This document shows positions 23,186 to 31,352 of a stretch of DNA of 64,000 bases, piece by piece. The stretch is from Saccharothrix sp. ST-888. GTDB lineage: Bacteria > Actinomycetota > Actinomycetes > Streptomycetales > Streptomycetaceae. The stretch spans positions 1-64,000 of the forward strand of contig NZ_JYJF01000001.1 of the NCBI RefSeq assembly GCF_000955975.1. The letters are read 5' to 3'. Position 1 is the first letter of the stretch. The number at the start of each line of letters is the position of its first letter. Position numbers and translations under genes: made by a program. The notes beneath the pieces were generated by a model. It did not search any database. It was given only the letters and a program-made list of their open reading frames with translations, and was not told the DNA's origin.

Positions 23186-23809
23186 TCAGTTCTGGCCCGC
23201 CGCCGCGGAGAGGACGGTGTTGCCGGTCACCGAACCGGCCGTTCCGTCCACGGTGACCAGGTGGCGCACGCCGTCCGCACCGAGCACCTCGACCGCCCAG
23301 GCGCTGCCGCCGCCCTGCTGGCCGACGACCCGCAGCGCGTCCGCCTTGCCTCCCGGGACGGCGGCGACGGCCTTGGCGACCGCCTGGTCCGCCGGAACGG
23401 CCGGGATCGGCGCGGGCGCGAGCTCCGCGCCATCGGTGGACCGGTCTGCGCCCGGGAGCCCGCCGCCCTCGCCGTCGCCGTGGCCGCTCCGGCCGTGACC
23501 GTGCGCATGGTCACCGCCCTCGCCGAGGTTCGACGCGTCCTCGCCGTGGTGGCCCTCGCCCGCACCCTCGTGCCCGGCGGCGAAGTGGCCGTGCCGGCCG
23601 CCCTCGTGCTCCAGACCGTGGTGGACCACAGCCGCGGCTCCCACGCCTGCGACCCCCAGGACGACCACGGCCGCGCCCAGGGCCAGCAGGCGGGGGCGGC
23701 GCCTCGGCAGGCGCAGGTACCGGTCCCGGAACGGTGCCTTGGCGGCAGCGACGGGCTCCGCAGCGGTCCCGGCGGCCTCGAACGACTCCGGGGGGACGGA
23801 CTGGGACAT
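23186..23809 (-). CDS. Membrane protein with a His-rich region and C-terminal PepSY-like domain
   Basis: A 207-residue protein with ATG at 23809 behind GAGGAGGAACG. One transmembrane segment lies at about residues 42-64 (LLALGAAVVVLGVAGVGAAAVV). It is followed by a His/Gly-rich stretch (HHGLEHEGGRHGHF, then HAHGHGRSGHGDG) that may bind metal. The C-terminus (DQAVAKAVAAVPGGKADALRVV to HLVTVDGTAGSV) fits a PepSY domain, the small fold found in peptidase inhibitors and sensor-associated proteins. It is divergent from a response regulator with CTGAAG repeats between, an arrangement typical of two-component systems that control a PepSY protein as output or feedback partner. Confidence 0.82.
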   Translation of the reverse strand: MSQSVPPESFEAAGTAAEPVAAAKAPFRDRYLRLPRRRPRLLALGAAVVVLGVAGVGAAAVVHHGLEHEGGRHGHFAAGHEGAGEGHHGEDASNLGEGGDHAHGHGRSGHGDGEGGGLPGADRSTDGAELAPAPIPAVPADQAVAKAVAAVPGGKADALRVVGQQGGGSAWAVEVLGADGVRHLVTVDGTAGSVTGNTVLSAAAGQN

Positions 23810-23876
23810 ACTGGCGTTCCTCCTCAGCCGGCCGGACCTGCGCCGACCGCACGGCGCCCAGCATGGCCACGCCTTG

Positions 23877-23913
23877 CTGAAGCTGGCCTGAAGCATGCTG
23901 AAGACCGCTTCAG
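23877..23913. promoter_or_regulatory. CTGAAG repeat array, likely response-regulator site
   Basis: Direct copies of CTGAAG at 23877, 23888 and 23898 (spacings 11 and 10 bp) and an inverted copy CTTCAG at 23908. OmpR/PhoB-type regulators bind tandem half-sites of this spacing on one helix face. The array lies in the divergent region between the PepSY and response-regulator genes. Confidence 0.75.
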
Positions 23914-23947
23914 CCGCCGCCGGAGCCGGTGTGCGACCCTGGACCCC

Positions 23948-24625
23948 GTGCGCGTACTGGTGGTCGAGGACGAGAAACGGCTGGCCCAGGCCCTGCAGCG
24001 GGGCTTGCAGGCCGAGGGTTTCGCCGTGGACGTCGCGCACGACGGGAACCAGGGCCTGTGGCTGGCCATCGAGCGCGACTACGACGTGATCGTGCTCGAC
24101 ATCATGCTGCCGGGGCTCAACGGCTACCGCGTCTGCGCCCGCCTGCGCGCGGCCGGGAACGAGACGCCGATCCTGATGCTGACCGCGAAGGACGGCGAGT
24201 ACGACGAGGCCGAGGCACTGGACACCGGCGCCGACGACTACCTCTCCAAGCCGTTCTCGTACGTCGTCCTGGTCGCCCGGCTGCGCGCCCTGCACCGCCG
24301 CACCGGCCGCCGTCTGCCGCAGACGCTCGCCGTCGGCGACCTGGCGATCGACCCGGCCCGCCGGACCTGCACCCGGGGTGGGGCCGAAGTCCGGCTCACG
24401 GCAAGGGAGTTCGCCGTACTGGAGTACCTCGCCCGGCGCGCCGGAGAGGTGGTGCCCAAGCGCGAGATCCTCGACCAGGTCTGGGACTCGGCCTTCGAGG
24501 CGGACCTCAACCTGGTCGAGGTGCACGTGAGCGCCGTCCGCCGCAAGATCGACACGGCCTTCGGACGCTCGGCGCTGGAGACCGTCCGCGGCGCGGGCTA
24601 CCGCCTGGCGGCCGACGGTGGCTAG
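23948..24625 (+). CDS. OmpR-family response regulator
   Basis: A 225-residue regulator with GTG at 23948. The receiver domain (residues 1-115) has the acidic pair VVEDE, the phosphorylation Asp in IVLDIMLPG and the conserved Lys in DYLSKPF. The winged-helix output domain follows (LTAREFAVLEYLARRAGEVV ending ETVRGAGYRL). There is no clear ribosome-binding site close to the GTG, so the mRNA could be leaderless. It is followed by its kinase 102 bp later. CTGAAG repeats directly upstream are likely sites of autoregulation and of control over the divergent PepSY gene. Confidence 0.93.
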   Translation: MRVLVVEDEKRLAQALQRGLQAEGFAVDVAHDGNQGLWLAIERDYDVIVLDIMLPGLNGYRVCARLRAAGNETPILMLTAKDGEYDEAEALDTGADDYLSKPFSYVVLVARLRALHRRTGRRLPQTLAVGDLAIDPARRTCTRGGAEVRLTAREFAVLEYLARRAGEVVPKREILDQVWDSAFEADLNLVEVHVSAVRRKIDTAFGRSALETVRGAGYRLAADGG

Positions 24626-24637
24626 CGCCCACCCGGC

Positions 24638-24684
24638 GCGATCGGGCACCGGGAAATCAGGCATCGGGAGATCAGGCACCGGGA
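24638..24684. repeat. Direct repeats between the response regulator and kinase genes
   Basis: Three imperfect copies of ATCAGGCACCGGGA (about 16-bp period) lie in the spacer between the two genes. Confidence 0.75.
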
Positions 24685-24727
24685 ACCGTCCGGGAGAGCC
24701 GCGTCGGCGCCGCGCGGGGGTGCGGGG

Positions 24728-26176
24728 GTGACCGCGGCGACCCGGAACCGTCCGGCCGGATTCGGCGCCCTGCTGCGCGCACGCGCCCTGCGCACCCTGC
24801 GCCGCCTGTGGCCGGACTCCGTCCGGGCCAGGGCGACCGTCGGCGCGACGGCGGTCGTGGCGGTCGCGCTCGGCACGGCCGCCCTCGCCCTGCTCGCCAT
24901 CCTGCACGCCAACCTGAGCCGCAACGCCGAGCGGGCCGCCGCCCAACAGGCCGACACCGTCGCACAGTTGGCCGCGCAGGGACGGCTGCCCGATCTGGTG
25001 CCGCTGGCCCACGGCGCCGACTTCATCCAGGCGGTGGACGCCAACGGCCGGGTGGTGGCCGCCAGCCAGAACCTGGCGGGCAAGCCGCCGGTGGCCCACC
25101 TGCGCCCGGCGGACGGCGCCCTCCGCACCACCTGGTCCGGCGGGCCGGTGGACGACGACCACGACCAGCGCCTGGTCGCCGTCACCACCCAGACCCCCAG
25201 CGGCCCGCTCACCATCTACACCGGGACCTCACTGCGCGAGGCCGACGCGGCCGACGAGATCACCAAGGCCGCACTCGCCGTCGGCCTGCCGCTGGTGCTC
25301 GGCACCGTCGCCTGGGTCACCTGGTGGGTCGCGGGCCGGGCGCTGCGCCCGGTGGAGGCGATCCGCGCCGAGGTCGCCGACATCACCGAGCACCGCCTGC
25401 ACCGGCGGGTCCCGGTGCCGGCCGCCGAGGACGAGATCGCCCGCCTCGCCCGCACCATGAACAGCACCCTCGACCGGCTGGAGGAGGCGGGCGCCCGGCA
25501 GCGCCAGTTCATCGCCGACGCCTCGCACGAACTGCGCAGTCCGATCACCGTGCTGCGCACCCAGCTCGAGGTCGCCATGGCCCACCCGGACCCGGCGCTC
25601 TGGCCCGACCTGGTCAAGGACGCGCTGGAGGACACCGTCCGGCTCCAGGACCTGGCCTCCGACCTGCTGCTGCTCGCCCGGCTGGACGCCGCCGACCCGG
25701 TCAGGACCGAGCCCCTGGACCTGTCCGAGCTCTGCCGGGCCGCCGTCGCCGGCCGGCACGGCGACCGGATCGCCGTGCTGACCCGGCTCCAGCCGGACAT
25801 CACCGTGACCGGCAACCGGAGTTGGCTCACCCGGCTGCTCACCAACCTGCTGGACAACGCCCAGCGCCACGCCGATCAGCAGATCCGGCTCACCCTGCGC
25901 ACCCACCCCGAGGGCACCGCCGTGCTGGAGGTACTCGACGACGGGCCCGGCATCCCGGACGCGGACCGCGCCCGGGTCTTCGAACGGTTCACCCGCCTCG
26001 ACGACGCCCGCAGCCGCGACCACGGCGGCACCGGGCTCGGCCTGGCCATCGCCCGCGACATCGCCGGCCACCACGGCGGCACCCTCACCGCCGAACCGTC
26101 CGAGCGCGGGGCCCTGCTGGTCGCCCGCCTGCCGCTCGCCGGAACCCGTCAGGGACACTCGCCCGAGAACGGCTGA
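24728..26176 (+). CDS. Sensor histidine kinase
   Basis: A 482-residue kinase with GTG at 24728. Two transmembrane segments (about residues 38-58 and 180-205) flank a short extracytoplasmic region of about 120 residues, followed by HAMP, the HisKA helix with phosphorylatable His in ADASHELRSPI, and the ATPase domain with NLLDNAQRHA (N box), DDGPGIP (G1) and GGTGLGLAIA (G2). It is cognate to the response regulator immediately upstream. The signal is unknown. The divergent PepSY protein may modulate it or be its regulatory output. Confidence 0.93.
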   Translation: MTAATRNRPAGFGALLRARALRTLRRLWPDSVRARATVGATAVVAVALGTAALALLAILHANLSRNAERAAAQQADTVAQLAAQGRLPDLVPLAHGADFIQAVDANGRVVAASQNLAGKPPVAHLRPADGALRTTWSGGPVDDDHDQRLVAVTTQTPSGPLTIYTGTSLREADAADEITKAALAVGLPLVLGTVAWVTWWVAGRALRPVEAIRAEVADITEHRLHRRVPVPAAEDEIARLARTMNSTLDRLEEAGARQRQFIADASHELRSPITVLRTQLEVAMAHPDPALWPDLVKDALEDTVRLQDLASDLLLLARLDAADPVRTEPLDLSELCRAAVAGRHGDRIAVLTRLQPDITVTGNRSWLTRLLTNLLDNAQRHADQQIRLTLRTHPEGTAVLEVLDDGPGIPDADRARVFERFTRLDDARSRDHGGTGLGLAIARDIAGHHGGTLTAEPSERGALLVARLPLAGTRQGHSPENG

Positions 26177-26184
26177 TCCGGGTG

Positions 26185-27321
26185 TCAGACACCGACGGCC
26201 TCCTCCATCTCCTCCTCGTCCGCCACCCGGGACGCCGGGGAAGCCTGGGACGCCGGGGATGCCGGGGATGCCTGGAGCGCCTGCCGCCGCTCGTGCCCGC
26301 CCGCGACAGCCATCACGGCCAGGCCCGCCACGAGCCAGAGCGCCAGCGAGAGCAGCCGTCCGCCGAGTCCCGCACCGCTGTCGAAGTAGAGGATGCTGCG
26401 CGCGCCCTCCACGAACCCGGCGCCGTTCCAGAACGAGTGCAGCGCGCCGAAGAAGCCGCCCTGCAGCTCGGGCCGGTAGATCCCGCCGGAGGTGGTGAAG
26501 TTGAGCATCACGAACAGCACCATCAGGGTCAGCGTGGTCCAGCGCTTGAGGAAGATGTGCAGACCGGTGCCGATCGCGATGATGCCGGCCGAGTAGAGCC
26601 AGCCGAGCGCCCAGACGGCGGCCCGGTGGTGGTCGACGATGTGGAACAGCGGCCCTGCGGTGGCGATCCCGATCACGCTGACGGCCAGCGAGGTCGCCAG
26701 GCCGATCAGCGCGCGCACCCGCATGCTCACCGCCGCGCCCGCCGAGCCGATCACGGCCACACTGCCGTACGAACCGATGCTCAGTGCGACCAGCAGGAAG
26801 AAGATCCCCTGGCCGGTCGGGTCGCCGCTGCTGAGCGGGGCGACGTCGGTGACGGCGAGCGGGACACCCTGCTGGGCCGTGACGGTCTGGAACACGGCCT
26901 CGGCGGCCATCGCGGAGGTGTCGGAGTTGGCCTTGGCGACGAGCAGTTCGGGGTGCCTGGCGCCGGGGACGAACGCCCCGACCAGGTTCCGGTCACGGAG
27001 CTGCTGCTCGGCGGCCTGCCGGTCGGGCAGCGTGGTGACGTCGAGGGCGTCGCCGGCCCGGTCCTTGACGGTCTGGGCCAGCACCTGGGCCTGCGGCGTC
27101 GTGCCGACCACGGCGACCTTCAGGTGGTGCGGCTCGGGCTGGTGGAACGCGCCCTGGTAGGCGAGGGCCATGCCCAGGCACATCAGCAGCGGGGTGAGCA
27201 GGTGGACGGCGATGTGCCGGAGGCTGTGCCGCAGGCCCGGTGCGGCGTGCGCGGCGTGTGCAGCATGGGCGGCGGGTGCGACGGCGGGACCGGCGGGTGC
27301 GGTCCCCTGGGGTGCGGTCAT
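26185..27321 (-). CDS. Multipass membrane protein resembling ABC-2/DUF3533 permeases
   Basis: A 378-residue protein with one N-terminal transmembrane helix (about residues 38-58), a roughly 100-residue extracytoplasmic region, then five or more transmembrane helices and a low-complexity tail (SPASPASQASPAS, EEEMEE). This arrangement of one helix, an outer domain and a polytopic block is seen in YhgE/Pip-like, ABC-2 and DUF3533 proteins. The N-terminus has an unusual AAHAAHAAHAA run. No ATPase partner is adjacent. It is divergent from a MarR gene with paired GTTG-N7-CAAC sites between, so it is probably a MarR-controlled efflux or envelope-stress component. It is convergent with the histidine kinase (8 bp apart). 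Confidence 0.8.
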   Translation of the reverse strand: MTAPQGTAPAGPAVAPAAHAAHAAHAAPGLRHSLRHIAVHLLTPLLMCLGMALAYQGAFHQPEPHHLKVAVVGTTPQAQVLAQTVKDRAGDALDVTTLPDRQAAEQQLRDRNLVGAFVPGARHPELLVAKANSDTSAMAAEAVFQTVTAQQGVPLAVTDVAPLSSGDPTGQGIFFLLVALSIGSYGSVAVIGSAGAAVSMRVRALIGLATSLAVSVIGIATAGPLFHIVDHHRAAVWALGWLYSAGIIAIGTGLHIFLKRWTTLTLMVLFVMLNFTTSGGIYRPELQGGFFGALHSFWNGAGFVEGARSILYFDSGAGLGGRLLSLALWLVAGLAVMAVAGGHERRQALQASPASPASQASPASRVADEEEMEEAVGV

Positions 27322-27364
27322 GGTCCGTGCGGTCCTTCTCGTGATCTCGCGACCGGGTCAACTA

Positions 27365-27409
27365 GTTGGCAAATGCAACCGCATGTCCGGACAGGTTGGT
27401 GAATACAAC
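27365..27409. promoter_or_regulatory. Two GTTG-N7-CAAC operators with 30-bp spacing
   Basis: GTTGGCAAATGCAAC at 27365-27379 and GTTGGTGAATACAAC at 27395-27409 share the same 15-bp inverted architecture and are spaced 30 bp, close to three helical turns, so two dimers would bind the same DNA face. The second overlaps the possible -35 of marR (TTGGTG), whose -10 would be TACTAT at 27421. Confidence 0.75.
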
Positions 27410-27432
27410 TCATCTGGATGTACTATACAACC

Positions 27433-27873
27433 GTGAACGAGAAAGCCGCATCACCCTCCCGCGACGACGCCCTCCGGTCGATCCAGCGCGAGCTCACCGC
27501 CTTCGCCCGACGCGCCCGCAGCCGGGCCGCCGAGCTGCACCCCGAACTGTCACTGGTCGCGTTCAGCATGCTCGACCTGATGACCGAGCGCGGCGGCTGC
27601 CGGGGTGCCGACCTGGCCGCGTACTTCATGCTCGACAAGTCGACGGTCAGCCGCCAGGTCGGTGCCCTGGAGAAGCTCGGCTACCTGGTGCGCGAGACCG
27701 ACCCCGAGGACCACCGCGGCCAGATCCTGCGCCCCTCCCCGGCCGGCCTGGAGGCCATGCGCGCGGCTCACGAGCAGCGCCGGATCGCCTTCCTCGACCG
27801 CCTCACCGACTGGGACGACGCGGACATCGCCCAGCTCGCCGCCTACCTGGAGCGCTACAACTCGTCCTTCTGA
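27433..27873 (+). CDS. MarR-family transcriptional regulator
   Basis: A 146-residue protein from GTG at 27433; an in-frame ATG at 27418 would add five residues. The GTG is preferred because TACTAT at 27421-27426 looks like a -10 box whose start site would fall on the GTG, giving a leaderless mRNA. The winged helix is at about residues 45-100 (GCRGADLAAYFMLDKSTVSRQVGALEKLGYLVRE, then DHRGQILRPSPAG). It is divergent from a membrane protein gene with two operator-like sites between. Its 3' end overlaps the convergent alcohol dehydrogenase by 19 bp. Confidence 0.9.
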   Translation: MNEKAASPSRDDALRSIQRELTAFARRARSRAAELHPELSLVAFSMLDLMTERGGCRGADLAAYFMLDKSTVSRQVGALEKLGYLVRETDPEDHRGQILRPSPAGLEAMRAAHEQRRIAFLDRLTDWDDADIAQLAAYLERYNSSF

Positions 27874-28910
27874 CCGGCCTGACCGGCACCCGGCCGGGCG
27901 GAGTCCGGCAAACCGTCGTTGACCAGCACCGCCGCACCCGTGATCCGGCCGGCCGCCAGGTCCGCCAGCGCCTCGGCCGCCTCCGCCATGGCGTACCGCT
28001 GGAGGTGCACCACCGGCGGGTGCGCCGCCACCTCGGCCAGGTAGGCCAGGCCGTCCGCGCGGGTGTTGGCGGTGACGCTGCGCAGCGTGCGCTCCTGGAA
28101 CAGCTGCCGCCGGTAGCCGAGCGCCGGGACGTCCGTGAGGTGGATCCCGGCGATCGCCAGCGTCCCGCCCCGGTCGAGCGCTTCGAGCGCGACCGGTACC
28201 AGCGACCCGACCGGCGCGAACAGGATCGCCGCGTCCAGCGGTTCGGGGGAGCCCGCGTACGCGTCCTGCGCGGACGCGGACCCGAGGGCCAGGGCCAGCC
28301 GCTGTGCCTCCTCGGACCGGGTGAACACATGGACGGTCGCGCCGCGTGCCAGCGCCAGCTGCGCGGTCAGGTGCGCGGAGGCGCCGAAGCCGTAGACGCC
28401 CAGCCGTCCACCGGGCGGCAGTTCGGCCCGTGCCAGCGCCCGGTAGCCGATGATGCCCGCGCAGAGCAGCGGTGCGCACTCCTCGTCGGGGATGCCGGGC
28501 GGCAGCCGGTAGACGTAGCGGCTGTCGGCCACCACCAGGCCGGCGTACCCGCCGTGCAGGTCCCACCCGGTGTAGCGGGAGTGCGGGCACAGGTTCTCCC
28601 GGCCGGAGCGGCAGTACCGGCAGACCTGGCAGGTCCGCCCCAGCCAGGCGACTCCGACCCGGTCCCCCGGCGCCAGCCCGGCCACTGCGGCCCCGGTCCG
28701 GACCACCCGGCCGACGATCTCGTGGCCCGGCGTGCACTCCGGCAGGTGCGTCGGCAGATCCCACTCGACCAGGTGGAGATCGGTCCGGCACACCCCGCAC
28801 ACCGAGACCGCCACCAGCACCCCGTACCGCCCCGGCTCCGGCACCTTGCGCGCCACCCACCGCAGCCCCCGGTCGACCACCCACGCCCCCGTCCGGCCCG
28901 TGCCGCCCAT
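27855..28910 (-). CDS. Zinc-dependent alcohol dehydrogenase (MDR superfamily)
   Basis: A 351-residue medium-chain dehydrogenase. ATG at 28910 has a GAGAGGAG box; a GTG at 28931 is less favoured. Catalytic zinc ligands are in VCGVCRTDLH and PGHE; structural zinc is bound by the four Cys of CQVCRYCRSGRENLC. The Rossmann motif is degenerate (VYGFGASAHL, where GxGGxG is usual), as in AdhA-type enzymes that may prefer NADPH. It oxidises alcohols or reduces aldehydes; substrate unknown. It stands alone and overlaps the 3' end of marR. Confidence 0.88.
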   Translation of the reverse strand: MGGTGRTGAWVVDRGLRWVARKVPEPGRYGVLVAVSVCGVCRTDLHLVEWDLPTHLPECTPGHEIVGRVVRTGAAVAGLAPGDRVGVAWLGRTCQVCRYCRSGRENLCPHSRYTGWDLHGGYAGLVVADSRYVYRLPPGIPDEECAPLLCAGIIGYRALARAELPPGGRLGVYGFGASAHLTAQLALARGATVHVFTRSEEAQRLALALGSASAQDAYAGSPEPLDAAILFAPVGSLVPVALEALDRGGTLAIAGIHLTDVPALGYRRQLFQERTLRSVTANTRADGLAYLAEVAAHPPVVHLQRYAMAEAAEALADLAAGRITGAAVLVNDGLPDSARPGAGQAGQKDEL

Positions 28911-29152
28911 CGGCCGCTCCTCTCGCTCCACGGCTCAGCACCTGGCTGATACCCGCCGCAGGCCACTCCGACGACCGGGCCGTACGTGCCCGTGCCCGAA
29001 TCTCCCAGCTGTCCGAACCGGGTGATCCGGGCGCCCGCAGCGGCCCGTACGGGCCCAGGTAGGCTGCGGCCTGCCCCTTCCGACCTGCGCGGACCGTGAG
29101 CCGCCCGGCAGCCGGACCACCAGCGCCGGACCACCAGCAGAGGAGTAGCCCG

Positions 29153-30571
29153 TTGGCCACCGCCACGCCGCCCGTGCCGCCAGGACCGGCGGACCCCGCG
29201 CACTCGACCGGGCCGACCGCCGACGGGCAGGCCCCCACCGGGTCGGCCACCGGGCCGGTCACCGTGGTCGGGATCGGCGCCGACGGCTGGGCCGGACTGG
29301 CCGAACCCGCACGGGCGGCGCTGCGCGCGGCGGACACCGTGATCGGCGGCCCGCGCCAGCTGGAGCTGCTCCCGCCCGAGGTCGCCGCCGCCCGGCTGGC
29401 CTGGCCCTCCCCGCTGCGCCCGGCCGTTCCCGGACTGCTCGCCGAGCACGCGGACCAGCCCCTTGCGGTTCTCGCCAGCGGTGACCCGATGTTCTACGGC
29501 ATCGGCCGCGCCCTGGCCGAGACGGTCGGGCCGGAGCGGCTGCGGGTGTTTCCGCACCCCTCCTCCGTCTCGTACGCCTGCGCCCGGCTCGGCTGGCCGC
29601 TGGAGGACGCCGAGGTGGTCAGCCTGGTCGGGCGGCCGCTCGACACGCTCACCCTCGCCCTGCACCCGGGCCGCCGGCTGCTGGTGCTCAGCGCGGACGC
29701 GGACACCCCGGCCGCCGTCGCCGCGCTGCTCACCGGACGCGGCTACGGCCCGAGCCGCCTGCGCGTGCTCGAACAGCTCGGCGGCCCGCAGGAGCGGCAG
29801 TTGGACGGCTGCGCCGAGGACTGGCCGTACGGGCCCGGCGCCGCGCTCAACCTGATCGCCGTCGAGTGCACGGCCGCGCCCGGCGCGCCCCGGCGGTCGC
29901 TGGTGCCCGGTCTGCCCGACGACGCGTACGAGTCGGACGGGCAGCTGACGAAGCGCCACGTCCGGGCGGCGACGCTGGCCGCACTGGCGCCGGTGCCGGG
30001 CGAGTTGCTCTGGGACGTCGGCGGCGGGTCGGGCAGCATCGCGATCGAATGGCTGCGCGCACACCGCTCCTGCCGGGCCGTCAGCGTGGAGCGCGACCCG
30101 GTCCGGGCGGAACGGATCACCCGGAACGCGGTCGCACTCGGCGTGCCCCGGCTCGCCGTGGTGACCGGTCCCGCACCCGCTGCCCTGGCCGAACTCCCCA
30201 CCCCCGACGCGGTGTTCATCGGCGGCGGGCTCACCGCACCCGGCCTGCTGGAGACCTGCTGGGACGCGCTGCCGCCCGGCGGACGGCTGGTCGCCAACAC
30301 GGTCACCCTGGAGTCGGAGGCCCTGCTGGCCGCCTGGTACCGCAGGCACGGCGGCGAGCTGCTGCGGCTGGCGGTCGCGCACGCCGTACCGGTCGGCGGG
30401 TTCACCGGCTGGCGGCAGGCGATGCCGGTCACCCAGTGGTCGGTGGTCAAACCGGGAGCACCGGAAGAACTGGCAGAGCCGGAAGAACCGACCGGCCCCG
30501 CAGCACCCGAAGAACCGCAGAGCACGGGCCGGCCCCACGCCCGCACCAACACCCAGGGAGCGCACACCTGA
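29153..30571 (+). CDS. cobL: Precorrin-6Y C5,15-methyltransferase (decarboxylating)
   Basis: A 472-residue two-domain enzyme (CobL, equal to CbiE+CbiT). TTG at 29153 is chosen because AGGAG lies 7 nt before it. Residues about 40-250 are the CbiE tetrapyrrole-methylase domain (VTVVGIGADGWAGL; LAVLASGDPMFYGIGR) and residues about 270-440 the CbiT Rossmann methyltransferase (LLWDVGGGSGSIAIEWL). It methylates C5 and C15 and decarboxylates the C12 acetate on the way to cobalamin. The stop codon shares its A with the next ATG (TGATG), so cobL and cobM are translationally coupled. The N-terminal 30 residues are Pro-rich and probably unstructured. Two direct repeats (GCCGGACCACCAGC) precede the ribosome-binding site. 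Confidence 0.9.
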   Translation: MATATPPVPPGPADPAHSTGPTADGQAPTGSATGPVTVVGIGADGWAGLAEPARAALRAADTVIGGPRQLELLPPEVAAARLAWPSPLRPAVPGLLAEHADQPLAVLASGDPMFYGIGRALAETVGPERLRVFPHPSSVSYACARLGWPLEDAEVVSLVGRPLDTLTLALHPGRRLLVLSADADTPAAVAALLTGRGYGPSRLRVLEQLGGPQERQLDGCAEDWPYGPGAALNLIAVECTAAPGAPRRSLVPGLPDDAYESDGQLTKRHVRAATLAALAPVPGELLWDVGGGSGSIAIEWLRAHRSCRAVSVERDPVRAERITRNAVALGVPRLAVVTGPAPAALAELPTPDAVFIGGGLTAPGLLETCWDALPPGGRLVANTVTLESEALLAAWYRRHGGELLRLAVAHAVPVGGFTGWRQAMPVTQWSVVKPGAPEELAEPEEPTGPAAPEEPQSTGRPHARTNTQGAHT

Positions 30572-31332
30572 TGACCGTCCACTTCATCGGAGCCGGCCCC
30601 GGCGCCGCCGACCTGATCACCGTGCGCGGCCAGCGGATCCTGGCCGCCAGCGGGGTCTGCCTGTACGCGGGCAGCCTGGTGCCGCGCGAGCTGCTCGCCG
30701 AGTGCCCGCCGGACGCCCGGCTGGTCGACACCGCCCAGCTGAACCTGGACCAGATCATCGCCGAGATCGTCCGCGCCCACGAGGAGGGGCTGGACGTGGC
30801 CCGGCTGCACTCGGGCGACCCGTCGGTGTTCAGCGCGGTCGCCGAGCAGATGCGCCGGCTGGACGCGGCTGGCATCCCGTACGAGGTGGTGCCCGGCGTG
30901 CCCGCGTTCGCCGCTGCTGCGGCGGCGCTGAAGCGGGAACTGACCGTGCCGACGGTCGGCCAGACGGTCATCCTCACCCGGGTGGCCCGGCAGGCCACGC
31001 CGATGCCGACAGGCGAGGACCTCGCCACCCTCGGGCGCAGCGGTGCGCTGCTCGTCCTGCACCTGGCGGCGCGGTACGTGGACAGCGTGGTGGACGAGCT
31101 GCTGCCGCACTACGGCGCCGACTGCCCGGCCGCCGTGGTCGCGATGGCCAGCCGCCCGGACGAGCTGGTGCTGCGGGGCACGCTCGGTGACATCGCGGCG
31201 CGGGTGAAGGAGGCCGGGGTGCTGCGGACCGCCGTCATCCTGGTCGGCCGGACCCTCGGGGCCGAGCAGTTCCGCGACAGCCACCTGTACTCACCGGAAC
31301 GCGAGCGGCCGCACGAGCCGTGCGGCAGCTAG
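30571..31332 (+). CDS. cobM: Precorrin-4 C11-methyltransferase
   Basis: A 253-residue tetrapyrrole methylase of normal length. It starts VHFIGAGPGAADLITVRG, with the glycine-rich first loop, and contains ARLHSGDPSVFSAV and VPGVPAFAAAAAAL, which together form the S-adenosylmethionine site typical of CobM/CbiF. It methylates C11 of precorrin-4. The ATG at 30571 overlaps the cobL stop by one base. It is convergent with cbiD, with only 20 bp between stops. Confidence 0.94.
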   Translation: MTVHFIGAGPGAADLITVRGQRILAASGVCLYAGSLVPRELLAECPPDARLVDTAQLNLDQIIAEIVRAHEEGLDVARLHSGDPSVFSAVAEQMRRLDAAGIPYEVVPGVPAFAAAAAALKRELTVPTVGQTVILTRVARQATPMPTGEDLATLGRSGALLVLHLAARYVDSVVDELLPHYGADCPAAVVAMASRPDELVLRGTLGDIAARVKEAGVLRTAVILVGRTLGAEQFRDSHLYSPERERPHEPCGS

Positions 31333-31352
31333 CGGGCGCGTGGCCGGCCGGC

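Noticed and set aside
22871..24625. Long extended version of the response regulator starting far upstream
   Set aside because: The extension crosses the divergent PepSY gene, has no ribosome-binding site and lacks family sequence. GTG at 23948 gives a complete receiver domain.
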